25,778 nt of DNA from the NCBI GenBank assembly GCA_028277515.1, contig JANQGC010000115.1, positions 1 through 25,778 of the forward strand, in the 5' to 3' direction. How positions within the stretch are numbered: position 1 is the first letter of the stretch; each line of letters opens with the position of its first letter. This DNA comes from Anaerolineae bacterium (GTDB lineage: Bacteria; Chloroflexota; Anaerolineae; Promineifilales; Promineifilaceae). A program made the position numbers and the translations under genes. This document shows positions 1 to 7,286 of this stretch, in pieces. The notes beneath the pieces were generated by a model. It was not told where the DNA came from and ran no database searches. It saw only the letters and a program-made list of their open reading frames with translations.

Positions 1-1
1 G

Positions 2-145
2 CCCGCCGGCGCCGTGTTTGGCGCTTTGTTAGGTCTGGTTAACATTTTTGTCCTTGAGTGGATAGAATCCGGCGTTATGAGGCGCGGTGAAGATGTTGAA
101 CGTTATTTGGATATTCCCGTTATTGGCACTATCCCGAACCAGTAA
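2..145 (+). CDS. Wzz-family chain-length determinant / BY-kinase adaptor, C-terminal fragment
   Basis: Only the last 47 codons are present; the gene begins before the window. The reading frame gives a hydrophobic, Gly/Ala-rich helix (AGAVFGALLGLVNIFVLEWI), a short charged segment (RRGEDVERYL) and the ending LDIPVIGTIPNQ. A terminal transmembrane helix followed by 'ED(V/I)E..L.IPVLG.IP' is the usual C-terminus of Wzz/CapA-type proteins that set exopolysaccharide chain length and activate the partner tyrosine kinase. The BY-kinase-like gene begins 6 nt after the stop, which fits the usual Wzz-kinase pairing. The family call is good, but exact polymer specificity cannot be read from this fragment. 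Confidence 0.75.
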   Translation, partial: PAGAVFGALLGLVNIFVLEWIESGVMRRGEDVERYLDIPVIGTIPNQ

Positions 146-151
146 AATAGT

Positions 152-799
152 ATGAACTTAATTACTTTAACCGATCCCCGTTCGCCCATTAGTGAAGCGT
201 ATCGCACCCTGCGCACGAACTTGTCTTTTTACAGCCTTGATCAACCGCTGCGTAGTATTGTGGTTACCTCGGCCGCAGCCGATGAAGAAAAAAGTGAGAC
301 CATCGCCAACCTGGCGGTGACGATGGCTCAAAGTGATCGCCGGACGTTGCTGGTTGATTGTGATTTGCGCCGGCCATCTTTACACGATTTGTTCGATTTG
401 CAAGGTGAGCCAGGCCTGACCAATTATATTCTTGGAGAAATTGATGAATTACCTATCCTGGAGACTGGGGTAGAGAAGCTCAGCTTGCTTCCCAGTGGGC
501 CAAAACCGCCGAATCCGGCCGATATGTTAGGTTCAAAACGAATTGACGACATCATTTCCAGTATGGTTGATCAATTTGATGTTGTGTTGTTTAATGCCCC
601 ACCTGTTTTAGCAGTGACAGACGCGGCCGTTCTTGGAATAAAAGTAGACGGCATATTGCTGGTGATCAGCGCCGGCAAAACACGCCGGGAGCATGCCGAG
701 CGAGCCAAAGAATTGTTGGAAAAAGCAAATGTGCGGGTTATTGGGGCTGCCCTGACCAACGCCGACCGTGACAGCAGCGTTGGCGGCTATTATGGATAA
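152..799 (+). CDS. CpsD/CapB-type BY-kinase-like ATPase (degenerate Walker motifs)
   Basis: A 215-residue cytoplasmic P-loop protein of the MinD/ParA-like bacterial tyrosine-kinase family, which normally autophosphorylates and controls polysaccharide export with the membrane partner encoded just upstream. The N-terminal SPISEAYRTLRTNLSF (residues 11-26) is the family's typical start and the Walker A' segment LLVDCDLRRP (67-76) is intact. The Walker A loop reads AAADEEKSET (41-50), so the Gly normally before the invariant Lys is Glu46. The Walker B segment reads VVLFNAPP (144-151), with Asn148 where Asp is expected. The C-terminal tyrosine cluster is reduced to GGYYG. It may be a weak or non-catalytic kinase. 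It is co-transcribed with the Wzz fragment (6-nt gap) and shows no clear Shine-Dalgarno site. Confidence 0.8.
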   Translation: MNLITLTDPRSPISEAYRTLRTNLSFYSLDQPLRSIVVTSAAADEEKSETIANLAVTMAQSDRRTLLVDCDLRRPSLHDLFDLQGEPGLTNYILGEIDELPILETGVEKLSLLPSGPKPPNPADMLGSKRIDDIISSMVDQFDVVLFNAPPVLAVTDAAVLGIKVDGILLVISAGKTRREHAERAKELLEKANVRVIGAALTNADRDSSVGGYYG

Positions 800-809
800 C
801 TTATGTGCA

Positions 810-877
810 CAGAAATTTGACAACTTTTCACTTGATATATGGGCGAAAACCATTTGATAAAAGTTGCCAAATTTTTG
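810..877. repeat. 68-bp imperfect palindrome (19-bp arms) between the BY-kinase and rmlA genes
   Basis: Arm 810-828 (CAGAAATTTGACAACTTTT) pairs with 859-877 (AAAAGTTGCCAAATTTTTG). Of 19 positions, 17 are Watson-Crick, one is G-T, and one is a mismatch (A820/C867). The 30-nt loop holds a smaller ATGG/CCAT stem (839-842 with 850-853). It starts 11 nt after the BY-kinase stop and ends 67 nt before rmlA. No U-run directly follows the hairpin, so a simple intrinsic terminator is not the best explanation. A dispersed palindromic element, an mRNA-stabilising hairpin or an attenuator are alternatives. Confidence 0.7.
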
Positions 878-944
878 GTAACACAATAATTAGTGACCTG
901 TATTATTTTGTGTAGAAGTCAGAAAAAAGTAGGAACAGGAGTGT

Positions 945-2012
945 ATGAAAGGTTTAATTTTAAGTGGGGGGACAGGTTCTCGCCTATATCCATTGACTTA
1001 TACGAGTGCAAAACAGTTGATTCCTTTAGCTAACAAGCCGATTCTTTTCCGGGTCATTGAAGCGATTCGTGATGCCGGGATTTCTGAAATCGGTATTGTT
1101 GTTGGAAACACGGCCGATAAAATAAAAGAAGCTGTCGGGCTAGGCGGCCGCTGGGATTTAAATATTACATATATCCAGCAGGATCAACCCTTGGGTTTGG
1201 CCCATGCAGTTAAGGTTTCCCAGGATTTTTTAGGAGATGAGCGGTTTGTAATGTTCCTGGGCGACAATGTAATCGAAGGCGGCATCAGTCCCTTGATTGC
1301 GCAGTTTTCTGATAGTGACTGGAACAGCCAAATCGTGTTAACCCGGATCAGCCATCCTGAGCAGTATGGGGTAGCCGAGTTGGGAGATAATGGACAAATC
1401 ATTCGTCTCGTGGAAAAACCGAAAAATCCCCCCTCCGACCTGGCGCTCGTCGGCATTTATATGTTTGACTCTAATGTGTTTAAGGCGGTTGATGCCATTA
1501 CGCCATCCTGGCGGGGTGAACTGGAGATTACCGACGCCATTCAATGGCTGGTGGATCATGATTACGCGGTCAGTCCTTACATTCACCGTGGCTGGTGGAT
1601 AGATACCGGTGCTCCGGGTGAAATGTTGGAGGCGAATGACTTGGTCTTGGAAGAAATTGAATATCGTGTTGAAGGTTATGCCGATCGTGAAAGCCAGGTT
1701 GGCCGTCGAGTGATGGTGCAGCGTGGCGCTGAAATTATTAACAGCGTTGTGCGGGGACCATCAATCATCGGCGAAGACGCGCGGATTGTAAACAGTTATA
1801 TCGGTCCATTCACCAGTATCGATCATGATGTGCTCATTGAGAACAGCGAAATTGAACATTCGGTGGTTCTAGACAACAGCCAGATTCGCGATATTGGAAC
1901 CCGCATCCAGGACAGCTTAATCGGCCGAGGGGTTGTCATCACCCGTTCCCCAATAAAACCTAAGGCGCTAAAATTGACCCTGGGCGATCAAAGCAGATTG
2001 GGAATTCTTTGA
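945..2012 (+). CDS. rmlA: Glucose-1-phosphate thymidylyltransferase, long form with beta-helix tail
   Basis: A 355-residue sugar-nucleotide pyrophosphorylase that makes dTDP-glucose from glucose-1-phosphate and dTTP, the first step of the dTDP-rhamnose/deoxysugar pathway, in the cytoplasm. The nucleotide-binding signature GGTGSRLYPLT is at residues 8-18, the SAKQLIPLANKPI loop at 21-33 and the metal-binding GDN at 106-108. VEKPKNPPSDLALVGIYMF and GWWIDTG also fit the family. Residues from about 250 onward (GRRVMVQRGAEIINSVVRG...) form hexapeptide-like left-handed beta-helix turns, as in the long RmlA/StrD subfamily rather than the short E. coli RmlA. AGGAACAGGAG (931-941) ends 3 nt before the ATG and supports this start. 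No other rml gene is in the window. Specificity for dTTP over another NTP is inferred from family. Confidence 0.85.
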   Translation: MKGLILSGGTGSRLYPLTYTSAKQLIPLANKPILFRVIEAIRDAGISEIGIVVGNTADKIKEAVGLGGRWDLNITYIQQDQPLGLAHAVKVSQDFLGDERFVMFLGDNVIEGGISPLIAQFSDSDWNSQIVLTRISHPEQYGVAELGDNGQIIRLVEKPKNPPSDLALVGIYMFDSNVFKAVDAITPSWRGELEITDAIQWLVDHDYAVSPYIHRGWWIDTGAPGEMLEANDLVLEEIEYRVEGYADRESQVGRRVMVQRGAEIINSVVRGPSIIGEDARIVNSYIGPFTSIDHDVLIENSEIEHSVVLDNSQIRDIGTRIQDSLIGRGVVITRSPIKPKALKLTLGDQSRLGIL

Positions 2013-2063
2013 GCCTTTAACTGGTAGATAAATCGACCGGCTTGTGATAGATATGGGAATATA

Positions 2064-2510
2064 GTGCGCGCATTGCTTCAACGGGTGTCTAAGGCTTCCG
2101 TCACCGTAAACGGCAAGATTACCGGAAAAATCGGAAATGGTTTTGTCATATTACTGGGTGTCACCCACGCGGACGGACCAGCACAGGTTGACTGGTTGGC
2201 CAACAAAGTTGCCGGCCTTCGTGTTTTTGAAGATGAAGCCGGCAAGATGAACGCCTCTCTCGCCGATGTCGGAGGAGGTTTGCTCGTTATTTCTCAATTT
2301 ACATTGTATGGAGATGCACGGAAAGGACGGAGGCCGTCCTTTACATCGGCCGCGCGCCCGGAACATGCTGAACCGTTGGTCGATCATTTTGTCCTGCGGC
2401 TTCGGGAACGTGGCTTTCATGTGGCTACGGGGGTATTCGGAGCGCATATGAATGTTGAGATTCATAACGATGGACCTGTGACCTTGATGTTGGAGCGGGA
2501 AGCCTCTTAA
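2064..2510 (+). CDS. dtd: D-aminoacyl-tRNA deacylase
   Basis: A 148-residue homodimeric editing enzyme that hydrolyses D-aminoacyl-tRNA (and glycyl-tRNA-Ala) to stop misincorporation. Both hallmark motifs are present: SQFTLYGD (77-84), containing the catalytic region, and the cross-subunit Gly-Pro motif NDGPVT (135-140). The length matches the family. The start is GTG, with a weak GGGA 5 nt upstream; the N-terminus [13 protein letters not shown] is the canonical one, so the start is secure. It lies 51 nt after rmlA with no obvious promoter, so it may be read through from upstream. Confidence 0.95.
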   Translation: MRALLQRVSKASVTVNGKITGKIGNGFVILLGVTHADGPAQVDWLANKVAGLRVFEDEAGKMNASLADVGGGLLVISQFTLYGDARKGRRPSFTSAARPEHAEPLVDHFVLRLRERGFHVATGVFGAHMNVEIHNDGPVTLMLEREAS

Positions 2511-2587
2511 AAATAGCCTCCTTAACATTGCATTTATCCCCTTTTTTAACGGCCGCCGGAAGAGTGATCTTGCGCCTTTTAAGAAAT

Positions 2588-3967
2588 ATGATTGTGAAAA
2601 AATATTGGTCCTTGTTGGCCGTCATCCTTATTGTGTCGTGCAGTCAGGAACCACCCAGTGTAACCAATACTCCGGCGGCGGAAGAAGTTGCTGTTAATAT
2701 TGTGGAAACAGCACCACCTGGGACTGCCATTTCTGCCGAAACTGCCACGCCAATTTCTCTGTCAGAGGAGAGTGTTCAACCAACAGCAGTTATTCCTGAA
2801 ACAGAGGAACCAACTGTGACGTCGACGCCCACAGCAACAGTTTTTCCTACGGCGACGGCCGTGCCTCCAGAATGGCTGACACCTGCGCCTCATGCCCCGG
2901 ATATACAGCAACCTCCCTATCGTGAAAGTGAGTGCAGCGACCGTTTTCCATGCAATGAAGATGTACAGGCGTGGGAAGAACGAATTCAAGTGCCTGATGG
3001 TTTTGCGGCACAATATTTTTCATATCTGCCCAATCCGGATCATCCTGACCGTGCTTCGCAACTCACCAGCCTGACGTTTGGACCAGATGGTTTGCTATAT
3101 GTGGCCACAACCCAGGGGAATATTTACGCGATTGATCAAGATGGAGAAGTATCCGTATATGCTGAAGGATTGAATGTGCCTACAGGTATAGCCTTCCAAC
3201 CTGGAACTGAAAAGCTATTTGTTTCTAACCGGGTTTTAGATCGGAATGTGGGTGGCGAAGGGCAGGTTTCGATTATTGAAAACGGCCAGATCCAAACTCT
3301 GTTCGACGGTTTACCATGTTGTTACATCGGGATGCACGGGCCGAATGGCATCGCTTTTGGACCGGATGGCTATGGTTATGTGGGAGTTGGTGGCCGTGCT
3401 GATCATGGAGAGATCTTAGATGGTAGCAACGAGCAGGACGAACTGCATCCTTTAGAAGCAACAATATTACGGTTCAATCCAAATGACGGGCAGTTGGAAC
3501 CTTATGCTTTTGGCTTTCGTAATCCTTATGACATCAGTTGGGATGCGGACGGGCGGCTTTTCGCCACGGATAATGGGAGAGATGGCGATGTTCCCGATGA
3601 ATTACACATTGTGGAACCGGGTGGCCAACATGGCTATCCCTATTTTGATTGCCCGGCCTGTTTTGGTATTCCGGAGGATGTTGAATTGGTGGACACCTGG
3701 CATGAATTTCCTCCTCATGCCGTTGCGGCCGGCCTTGTCACTTATCTTGATAACGAATTTCCCGGTTATTTTAACAGCCAATTTGTGACCTTGTGGACAG
3801 CCCTGGATTTTGCCCAACGCGTTATGCGCTTTTTGCCCGATGGCAGCTATAGCACATTCGCGACCGGATTTGCCGCACCGATTGATGTCACTGTGGGTCC
3901 TGATGGCGCCTTGTATGTCGCCGATTATGCAACGGGGATTATCTTCAAAATTGTCTATTCGGGCTGA
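2588..3967 (+). CDS. Secreted lipoprotein with glucose/sorbosone-dehydrogenase-like beta-propeller
   Basis: A 459-residue exported protein. The N-terminus MIVKKYWSLLAVILIVSC ends in a lipobox (IVS-C18), so the mature protein should be lipid-anchored. Residues 20-105 are a Thr/Pro/Glu-rich linker with TPTATVFPTATAVP, a style common in Chloroflexota surface proteins. From about 120 it resembles PQQ-dependent sugar dehydrogenases: repeated 'FGPDGLLYVAT', 'GIAFGPDGYGYVGVG' and 'DISWDADGRLFATDNGRDGD' blades, GFRNPYDIS, and closing 'VGPDGALYVADYATG'. Four Cys in PCC/CPAC positions may form disulfides. The ATG at 2588 is preferred over an in-frame TTG at 2528 because it places the signal peptide at the N-terminus. 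Substrate and PQQ use are not established. Confidence 0.75.
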   Translation: MIVKKYWSLLAVILIVSCSQEPPSVTNTPAAEEVAVNIVETAPPGTAISAETATPISLSEESVQPTAVIPETEEPTVTSTPTATVFPTATAVPPEWLTPAPHAPDIQQPPYRESECSDRFPCNEDVQAWEERIQVPDGFAAQYFSYLPNPDHPDRASQLTSLTFGPDGLLYVATTQGNIYAIDQDGEVSVYAEGLNVPTGIAFQPGTEKLFVSNRVLDRNVGGEGQVSIIENGQIQTLFDGLPCCYIGMHGPNGIAFGPDGYGYVGVGGRADHGEILDGSNEQDELHPLEATILRFNPNDGQLEPYAFGFRNPYDISWDADGRLFATDNGRDGDVPDELHIVEPGGQHGYPYFDCPACFGIPEDVELVDTWHEFPPHAVAAGLVTYLDNEFPGYFNSQFVTLWTALDFAQRVMRFLPDGSYSTFATGFAAPIDVTVGPDGALYVADYATGIIFKIVYSG

Positions 3968-4006
3968 TGATCATCATTCTCTAGCAGTTCAAATATCCCG
4001 GTGATT

Positions 4007-4050
4007 TGTAGTGACCGCTTCAGCGGTTCATGGCTAAAGCCATTACTATC
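4007..4050. repeat. REP-like double hairpin with inverted outer ends
   Basis: TAGTGA (4009-4014) can pair with TTACTA (4043-4048; one G-T). The outer stem encloses two hairpins, ACCGCT/AGCGGT (4014-4019 with 4022-4027) and TGGCT/AGCCA (4031-4035 with 4038-4042). The whole thing folds as a three-way junction between the propeller-lipoprotein stop and the yggS promoter. The same plan, outer inverted ends with two tight hairpins inside, recurs at 10023-10084, which suggests a dispersed palindromic family. No transposase is adjacent. It could also help terminate transcription of the lipoprotein gene. Confidence 0.6.
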
Positions 4051-4089
4051 AACCTGAAATTTGTCTGTCATTATTGGGTAATTTGCGGG

Positions 4090-4101
4090 TATAATGGAGG
4101 G
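4090..4101 (+). promoter_or_regulatory. -10 box (TATAAT) 6 nt before the yggS start
   Basis: A perfect TATAAT at 4090-4095 is followed by six bases (GGAGGG) and the ATG at 4102. The usual 6-8 nt spacing from -10 to +1 puts the transcription start on or beside the A of the start codon. No convincing -35 hexamer sits 16-18 bp upstream. The GGAGGG is only 0-1 nt from the ATG, too close for a normal ribosome-binding site. Confidence 0.6.
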
Positions 4102-4857
4102 ATGATAACGGACCTTGAACAAGCGATCGGTGCCCGGCTCGATCATGTAAAAAATCAAATAGCAACGGCCGCACAAAGCGTTGGCAGGAACGATCAGGAT
4201 GTCACATTAGTGGCCGTCACTAAAACCTGGCCTGCTGAGGTTGTGGCAGCGGCTTATAATAGTGGTATTCGCCATGTGGGCGAAAATCGCCCTGAAGAAT
4301 TGGCGGATAAAAAGAGGGCGCTGGAAGAAATCCTTCCGGAGGTGTCCGATTTAAACTGGCATCAAATTGGAACAGTCCAAAGTCGCAAGACAAAGTTTGT
4401 GGTTGAGCATGCCGATTATTTGCATGCTTTAGACCGCCTAAAAATTGCCAGGCGCTTATCAAAACAGCTTGTTGAAAAAGAGCATACCTTACCGGTGCTG
4501 ATAGAAGTCAACATTTCCGGGGAAGAAAGTAAATCGGGCTTCATGGCTAATAAATGGGAAGAAAGTGCAACCCAACAAGAAACGCTTCGTAATGTGATCA
4601 AGTCTTTAACTCAGCTACCTGGGTTGAAGTTACAGGGATTGATGACGATGGCCCCTTGGGATGTGCCCGAAGATGTGATTCGGCGGGTTTTTCAACGTAC
4701 CCGGCTCTTAGCCGCCTGGTTGCAAGATGAGTTCCCTGCGGAAGATTTATCCCAGCTTTCTATGGGCATGAGCGATGATTATCCAATCGCCATTGAAGAG
4801 GGAGCCACAATTGTAAGGGTAGGACGGGCAATTTTTGGCCGGCGAAACCCCGTTTAA
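4102..4857 (+). CDS. yggS: YggS/PLPBP-type pyridoxal-phosphate homeostasis protein
   Basis: A 251-residue single-domain fold-III PLP-binding protein, which carries PLP and affects vitamin B6 and amino-acid balance without a known enzymatic reaction. The PLP-binding Lys is K41 in AVTKTWP. Other family blocks are GENRPEE (60-66), HQIGTVQSRK (87-96), 'LIEVNISGEESKSGF' and the C-terminal MGMSDDYPIAIEEGATIVRVG. The start at 4102 is chosen from homologous N-termini and the promoter position; in-frame upstream codons reach 4030 but run through the REP-like element and the -10 box. yggT follows 10 nt after the stop, the classic yggS-yggT arrangement. Confidence 0.92.
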   Translation: MITDLEQAIGARLDHVKNQIATAAQSVGRNDQDVTLVAVTKTWPAEVVAAAYNSGIRHVGENRPEELADKKRALEEILPEVSDLNWHQIGTVQSRKTKFVVEHADYLHALDRLKIARRLSKQLVEKEHTLPVLIEVNISGEESKSGFMANKWEESATQQETLRNVIKSLTQLPGLKLQGLMTMAPWDVPEDVIRRVFQRTRLLAAWLQDEFPAEDLSQLSMGMSDDYPIAIEEGATIVRVGRAIFGRRNPV

Positions 4858-4867
4858 GGAATAAATT

Positions 4868-5131
4868 ATGTTTTTTTTGATTACGATTATTAATGCCGTT
4901 TATTATATTCTGCTGATCCTGATATTCGCGCGCTTTGTTCTGTCCTGGGTAAGGCCTGATCCCTATCATCCGACATGGGGACCGATTACGCGTTTTGTGT
5001 ATCAAGCTACAGAACCCTTACTTGCACCAATCAGGCGAATGTTACCCGCTACCGGTGGGGTGGATTTCAGCCCGATGATCCTGCTTTTTGGCCTTTATTT
5101 CTTGCGTTCAATATTGTTTCAAATAATTTAA
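4868..5131 (+). CDS. yggT: YggT family integral membrane protein
   Basis: An 87-residue protein with two predicted transmembrane helices (about residues 2-26 and 66-86). Between them is the conserved YggT segment WVRPDPYHPTWGPITRFVYQATEPLLAPIRRMLP. Members are linked to osmotic/potassium tolerance in E. coli and to cell-division-associated loci in many bacteria; no biochemical role is established. It is co-transcribed with yggS (10-nt gap, AAGGAA 6 nt before the ATG). Its stop codon overlaps the stop of the convergent acyl-CoA dehydrogenase gene (shared TTAA at 5128-5131), so the two genes end without any intergenic space. Confidence 0.9.
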   Translation: MFFLITIINAVYYILLILIFARFVLSWVRPDPYHPTWGPITRFVYQATEPLLAPIRRMLPATGGVDFSPMILLFGLYFLRSILFQII

Positions 5132-6291
5132 CGTAAACCGGTTAGACTGCGCGCGATTACCATCCTTTGAATTTCACTTGTTCCTTCATAAATCTCTGTG
5201 ATTTTAGCATCACGGAAATAACGTTCTAAGGGCAGTTCCTTGCTGTAGCCCATACCCCCATGAATTTGGATGGCCTCTTTGGTAACGAATGTGGCGGTCT
5301 CGCTGGCAAAGAGTTTGGCCATACTGGCCTCAAGGGAATAGCGAGCACCGCTTTTCTTGGCAGCTATTTTGGCTAAACAGGCCTGGTAAACCAATAAGCG
5401 GCTGGCTTCGACGCGCATTTTCATATCGGCCAATTTTTGTTGGATCATCTGGAATTGGCCGATTTTTTGACCAAATGCTTCCCGTTCCTGGGCATATGAG
5501 ATACTGGCATCCAGGGCTGCTTCGGCGATGCCTAATGCCTGAGAAGCGATTCCGATACGACCGGCATCAAGGACGGTCATGGCGATCTTAAAGCCCTCTC
5601 CTTCTTTTCCCAGTCGATGTTCAGCCGGGCATTGGTAATTATCAAAGATGATTTCACTTGTGGCGCTGGCCCGAATGCCCAATTTCGGTTCTGTTTTGCC
5701 CAGTTCAAAGCCTGGCTGGGCTGTGTCAATCATGAATGCCGTCACACCACGGTGCTTTTTTTCCGGCTCAGTCATCGTGAAGAGGACGATGAAATCAGCG
5801 AATGGGGCTGAGGTGACCCAGGATTTTCGGCCGTTGATCACATAATGGGTGCCCGCTTCGTTTAAAACGGCGCGACTGCGCATCGTCCCGGCGTCGCTGC
5901 CGCTCATCGGTTCCGTAAGGCTGTAAGCGCCAATTTTCTCACCGGAGGCGACAGGAACCAGGAATTTTTGTTTTAGTTCTTCAGTTCCAAAAAGGAGCAG
6001 GCCGTGGGCGTATAAAGAATTATTTACTGACATCACGGTGCCATGACTGGCATCCGCTTTACATATCTCTGTTAAAGCCAGAGCATAGGCCAGGGTGTCC
6101 ATTCCAACACCACCATATTCCTCCGGTACTTCAATGCCCATAAATCCCAATCCTCCCATTTGTCGAATGGTATTTATTGGGAATTCGCCTGTTTCATCAT
6201 GCTCGGCCGCGATGGGCAAAATTGATTTTTGCGCAAAATCGCGGGCAGCATTGCGAATCATTTCATGTTCTTCAGTTATAAAGTCAAACAT
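5128..6291 (-). CDS. Acyl-CoA dehydrogenase (butyryl-CoA-dehydrogenase-like)
   Basis: A 387-residue FAD flavoprotein catalysing alpha,beta-dehydrogenation of acyl-CoA in fatty-acid or branched-chain amino-acid oxidation, passing electrons to ETF. Diagnostic motifs are YSLTEPMSGSDAGTMRSRA (flavin/substrate region), SWVTSAP, the helical 'QEREAFGQKIGQFQMIQQKLADM' segment and the C-terminal IYEGTSEIQR. In that last motif Glu369 is at the position of the catalytic base of short/medium-chain enzymes. The length is normal. It lies 76 nt downstream of an unrelated membrane-protein gene on the same strand, with a terminator-like hairpin between them. No FadR-like site is visible upstream. Chain-length preference cannot be told from sequence. 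Confidence 0.93.
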   Translation of the reverse strand: MFDFITEEHEMIRNAARDFAQKSILPIAAEHDETGEFPINTIRQMGGLGFMGIEVPEEYGGVGMDTLAYALALTEICKADASHGTVMSVNNSLYAHGLLLFGTEELKQKFLVPVASGEKIGAYSLTEPMSGSDAGTMRSRAVLNEAGTHYVINGRKSWVTSAPFADFIVLFTMTEPEKKHRGVTAFMIDTAQPGFELGKTEPKLGIRASATSEIIFDNYQCPAEHRLGKEGEGFKIAMTVLDAGRIGIASQALGIAEAALDASISYAQEREAFGQKIGQFQMIQQKLADMKMRVEASRLLVYQACLAKIAAKKSGARYSLEASMAKLFASETATFVTKEAIQIHGGMGYSKELPLERYFRDAKITEIYEGTSEIQRMVIARSLTGLR

Positions 6292-6342
6292 CGGTGAAAA
6301 TCTCCATTTTTAAAGATTTTTTGTTCTGATAATCAAATAAAT

Positions 6343-6356
6343 GCCGGCTTCCCGGC
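6343..6356 (-). terminator. Probable intrinsic terminator of the 6368-7138 gene
   Basis: On the minus strand GCCGG-GAAG-CCGGC forms a 5-bp GC stem with a tetraloop, followed by ATTTATTTGATTAT. It begins 11 nt after the stop of the membrane-protein gene. The U-tract is interrupted, so termination may be partial. Confidence 0.5.
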
Positions 6357-6367
6357 GACAAGTTGGA

Positions 6368-7138
6368 TTAATTTATAATTTTGTTTTCCACATAGTTAAC
6401 AAAGGATTCAAAATCCTTCTGTGATAATTCGACCCCGATTTTCCAGCGTCGTTGTTCGGCCAGCCAAAATCGGCCTTCGGAACTTGTCAGCAAGCTAGTG
6501 TCTATTGATGGTCTTTTTGAGGCCGATGCTCGTCGTTTTTGACCGGCTTGTTTATAGACTTCAGCCAGGGATATTTTGACAAAAGGCTCACTCAAATCTT
6601 TATTATCTATCCATTTTTCGGCCGATTGCGAGGGCATATAACAAAATGTGATAAAGCGTGATTCATCCTGTTGAATCTGGCATGCTAATCCAATCCATTT
6701 ATTGGATACACGCCGTTCACGCCCGGCCCTTGGATATCCTTTCAAGCTAAAATACCAGTAAAGGACGATAACTCTTTTAGACCAATCAAATGTAATCTGA
6801 GTTATTTTATCTTCTGTTTCTTCATCCTGCTCCGGGGGGAACTGGTATACCAATGAATCGTTATTAAGAGTCAATGATTTTCCGCTGTGCCATTCTCTTC
6901 TCAATATGCCCTCAACAACCCAGGAAATACCCAGGGCAAAAGGAATTGATAACGTGCAAGACAAGATCGTTGCAAATTCGATCAATAGCGTATCGGATGC
7001 GAGTAAATTCAGGAGAAGTTGTATCAAGAAAAAACCAACAACAAGGTTTAATATGAGCACAATAATGACAACAAATCGCAATCCGCCATGTTCGGGATCG
7101 GCGTGCAGGATTGTGGGGGTGCTTTCCTCAATGGCCAT
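6368..7138 (-). CDS. Unrecognised membrane protein with two TM helices
   Basis: A 256-residue protein that I do not recognise. Two hydrophobic segments lie near the N-terminus (FVVIIVLILNLVVGFFLIQLLLNLL and FATILSCTLSIPFALGISWVVEGIL). They are followed by a soluble domain of about 175 residues, rich in Trp and charged residues, with WSKRVIVLYWYFSLKGYPRAGRERRVSNKWIGLAC. This tail may be a PH-like or lipid-facing beta domain, but that is a guess. The start at 7138 (MAIEEST) is preferred to the ATG at 7174, because a TACAAT box ends 6 nt before it and the N-terminus then fits a cytosolic leader. It is divergent from the DHH-CBS-nucleotidyltransferase gene. Confidence 0.65.
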   Translation of the reverse strand: MAIEESTPTILHADPEHGGLRFVVIIVLILNLVVGFFLIQLLLNLLASDTLLIEFATILSCTLSIPFALGISWVVEGILRREWHSGKSLTLNNDSLVYQFPPEQDEETEDKITQITFDWSKRVIVLYWYFSLKGYPRAGRERRVSNKWIGLACQIQQDESRFITFCYMPSQSAEKWIDNKDLSEPFVKISLAEVYKQAGQKRRASASKRPSIDTSLLTSSEGRFWLAEQRRWKIGVELSQKDFESFVNYVENKIIN

Positions 7139-7150
7139 GCTGGAATTGTA
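7139..7150 (-). promoter_or_regulatory. -10 box (TACAAT) 6 nt before the 7138 start
   Basis: On the minus strand TACAAT (7150-7145) is followed by TCCAGC and the ATG at 7138. A 4/6 match to a -35 (TGGGCA, 7173-7168) lies 17 bp upstream. The predicted +1 coincides with the start codon. The -35 overlaps the palindrome at 7167-7184. Confidence 0.5.
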
Positions 7151-7166
7151 GCATTGCCTCTTTGCT

Positions 7167-7184
7167 TTGCCCATGATGGGTCAA
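7167..7184. other. Palindrome between divergent promoters
   Basis: TTGCCCAT, a central G and ATGGGTCAA form an inverted repeat with one bulged base. It covers the predicted -35 of the minus-strand membrane-protein gene and lies about 90 bp upstream of the plus-strand fusion gene's -10 box. It could be an operator. Neither a regulator nor another copy is visible in the window. Confidence 0.35.
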
Positions 7185-7274
7185 TCATGATCAAGGGCAC
7201 GTTCAGATTGGGCGAATAATAAAGTTAAAAATGTCAAACCAATCGTAAAAAACCGGCTTTCTCAGACTTAAGGG

Positions 7275-7286
7275 TATAATGGAAAT
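7275..7286 (+). promoter_or_regulatory. -10 box (TATAAT) 6 nt before the 7287 start
   Basis: TATAAT at 7275-7280 is followed by GGAAAT and the ATG at 7287. The local sequence GGGTATAATGGA is the same as at the yggS start (4087-4098). The predicted +1 is the start codon itself. No consensus -35 is seen at the normal distance. Confidence 0.6.

Noticed and set aside
608..886. Antisense open reading frames over the kinase gene and the palindrome
   Set aside because: No protein-like motif or promoter; the frame is open only opposite a real gene. The same applies to the other antisense or alternate-frame openings in the window.
2528..2587. TTG-initiated N-terminal extension of the propeller lipoprotein
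   Set aside because: It would bury the lipoprotein signal peptide 20 residues inside the protein; the ATG at 2588 restores a standard signal sequence.
4030..4101. Extended N-terminus of YggS from an ATG at 4030
   Set aside because: The extension translates the REP-like repeat and the TATAAT box and has no counterpart in the family; the family start is at 4102.
6292..6342. FadR site upstream of the acyl-CoA dehydrogenase
   Set aside because: I looked for TGGT/ACCA-type half sites in the region before its start and found none, so regulation by the FadR-like protein is not supported here.
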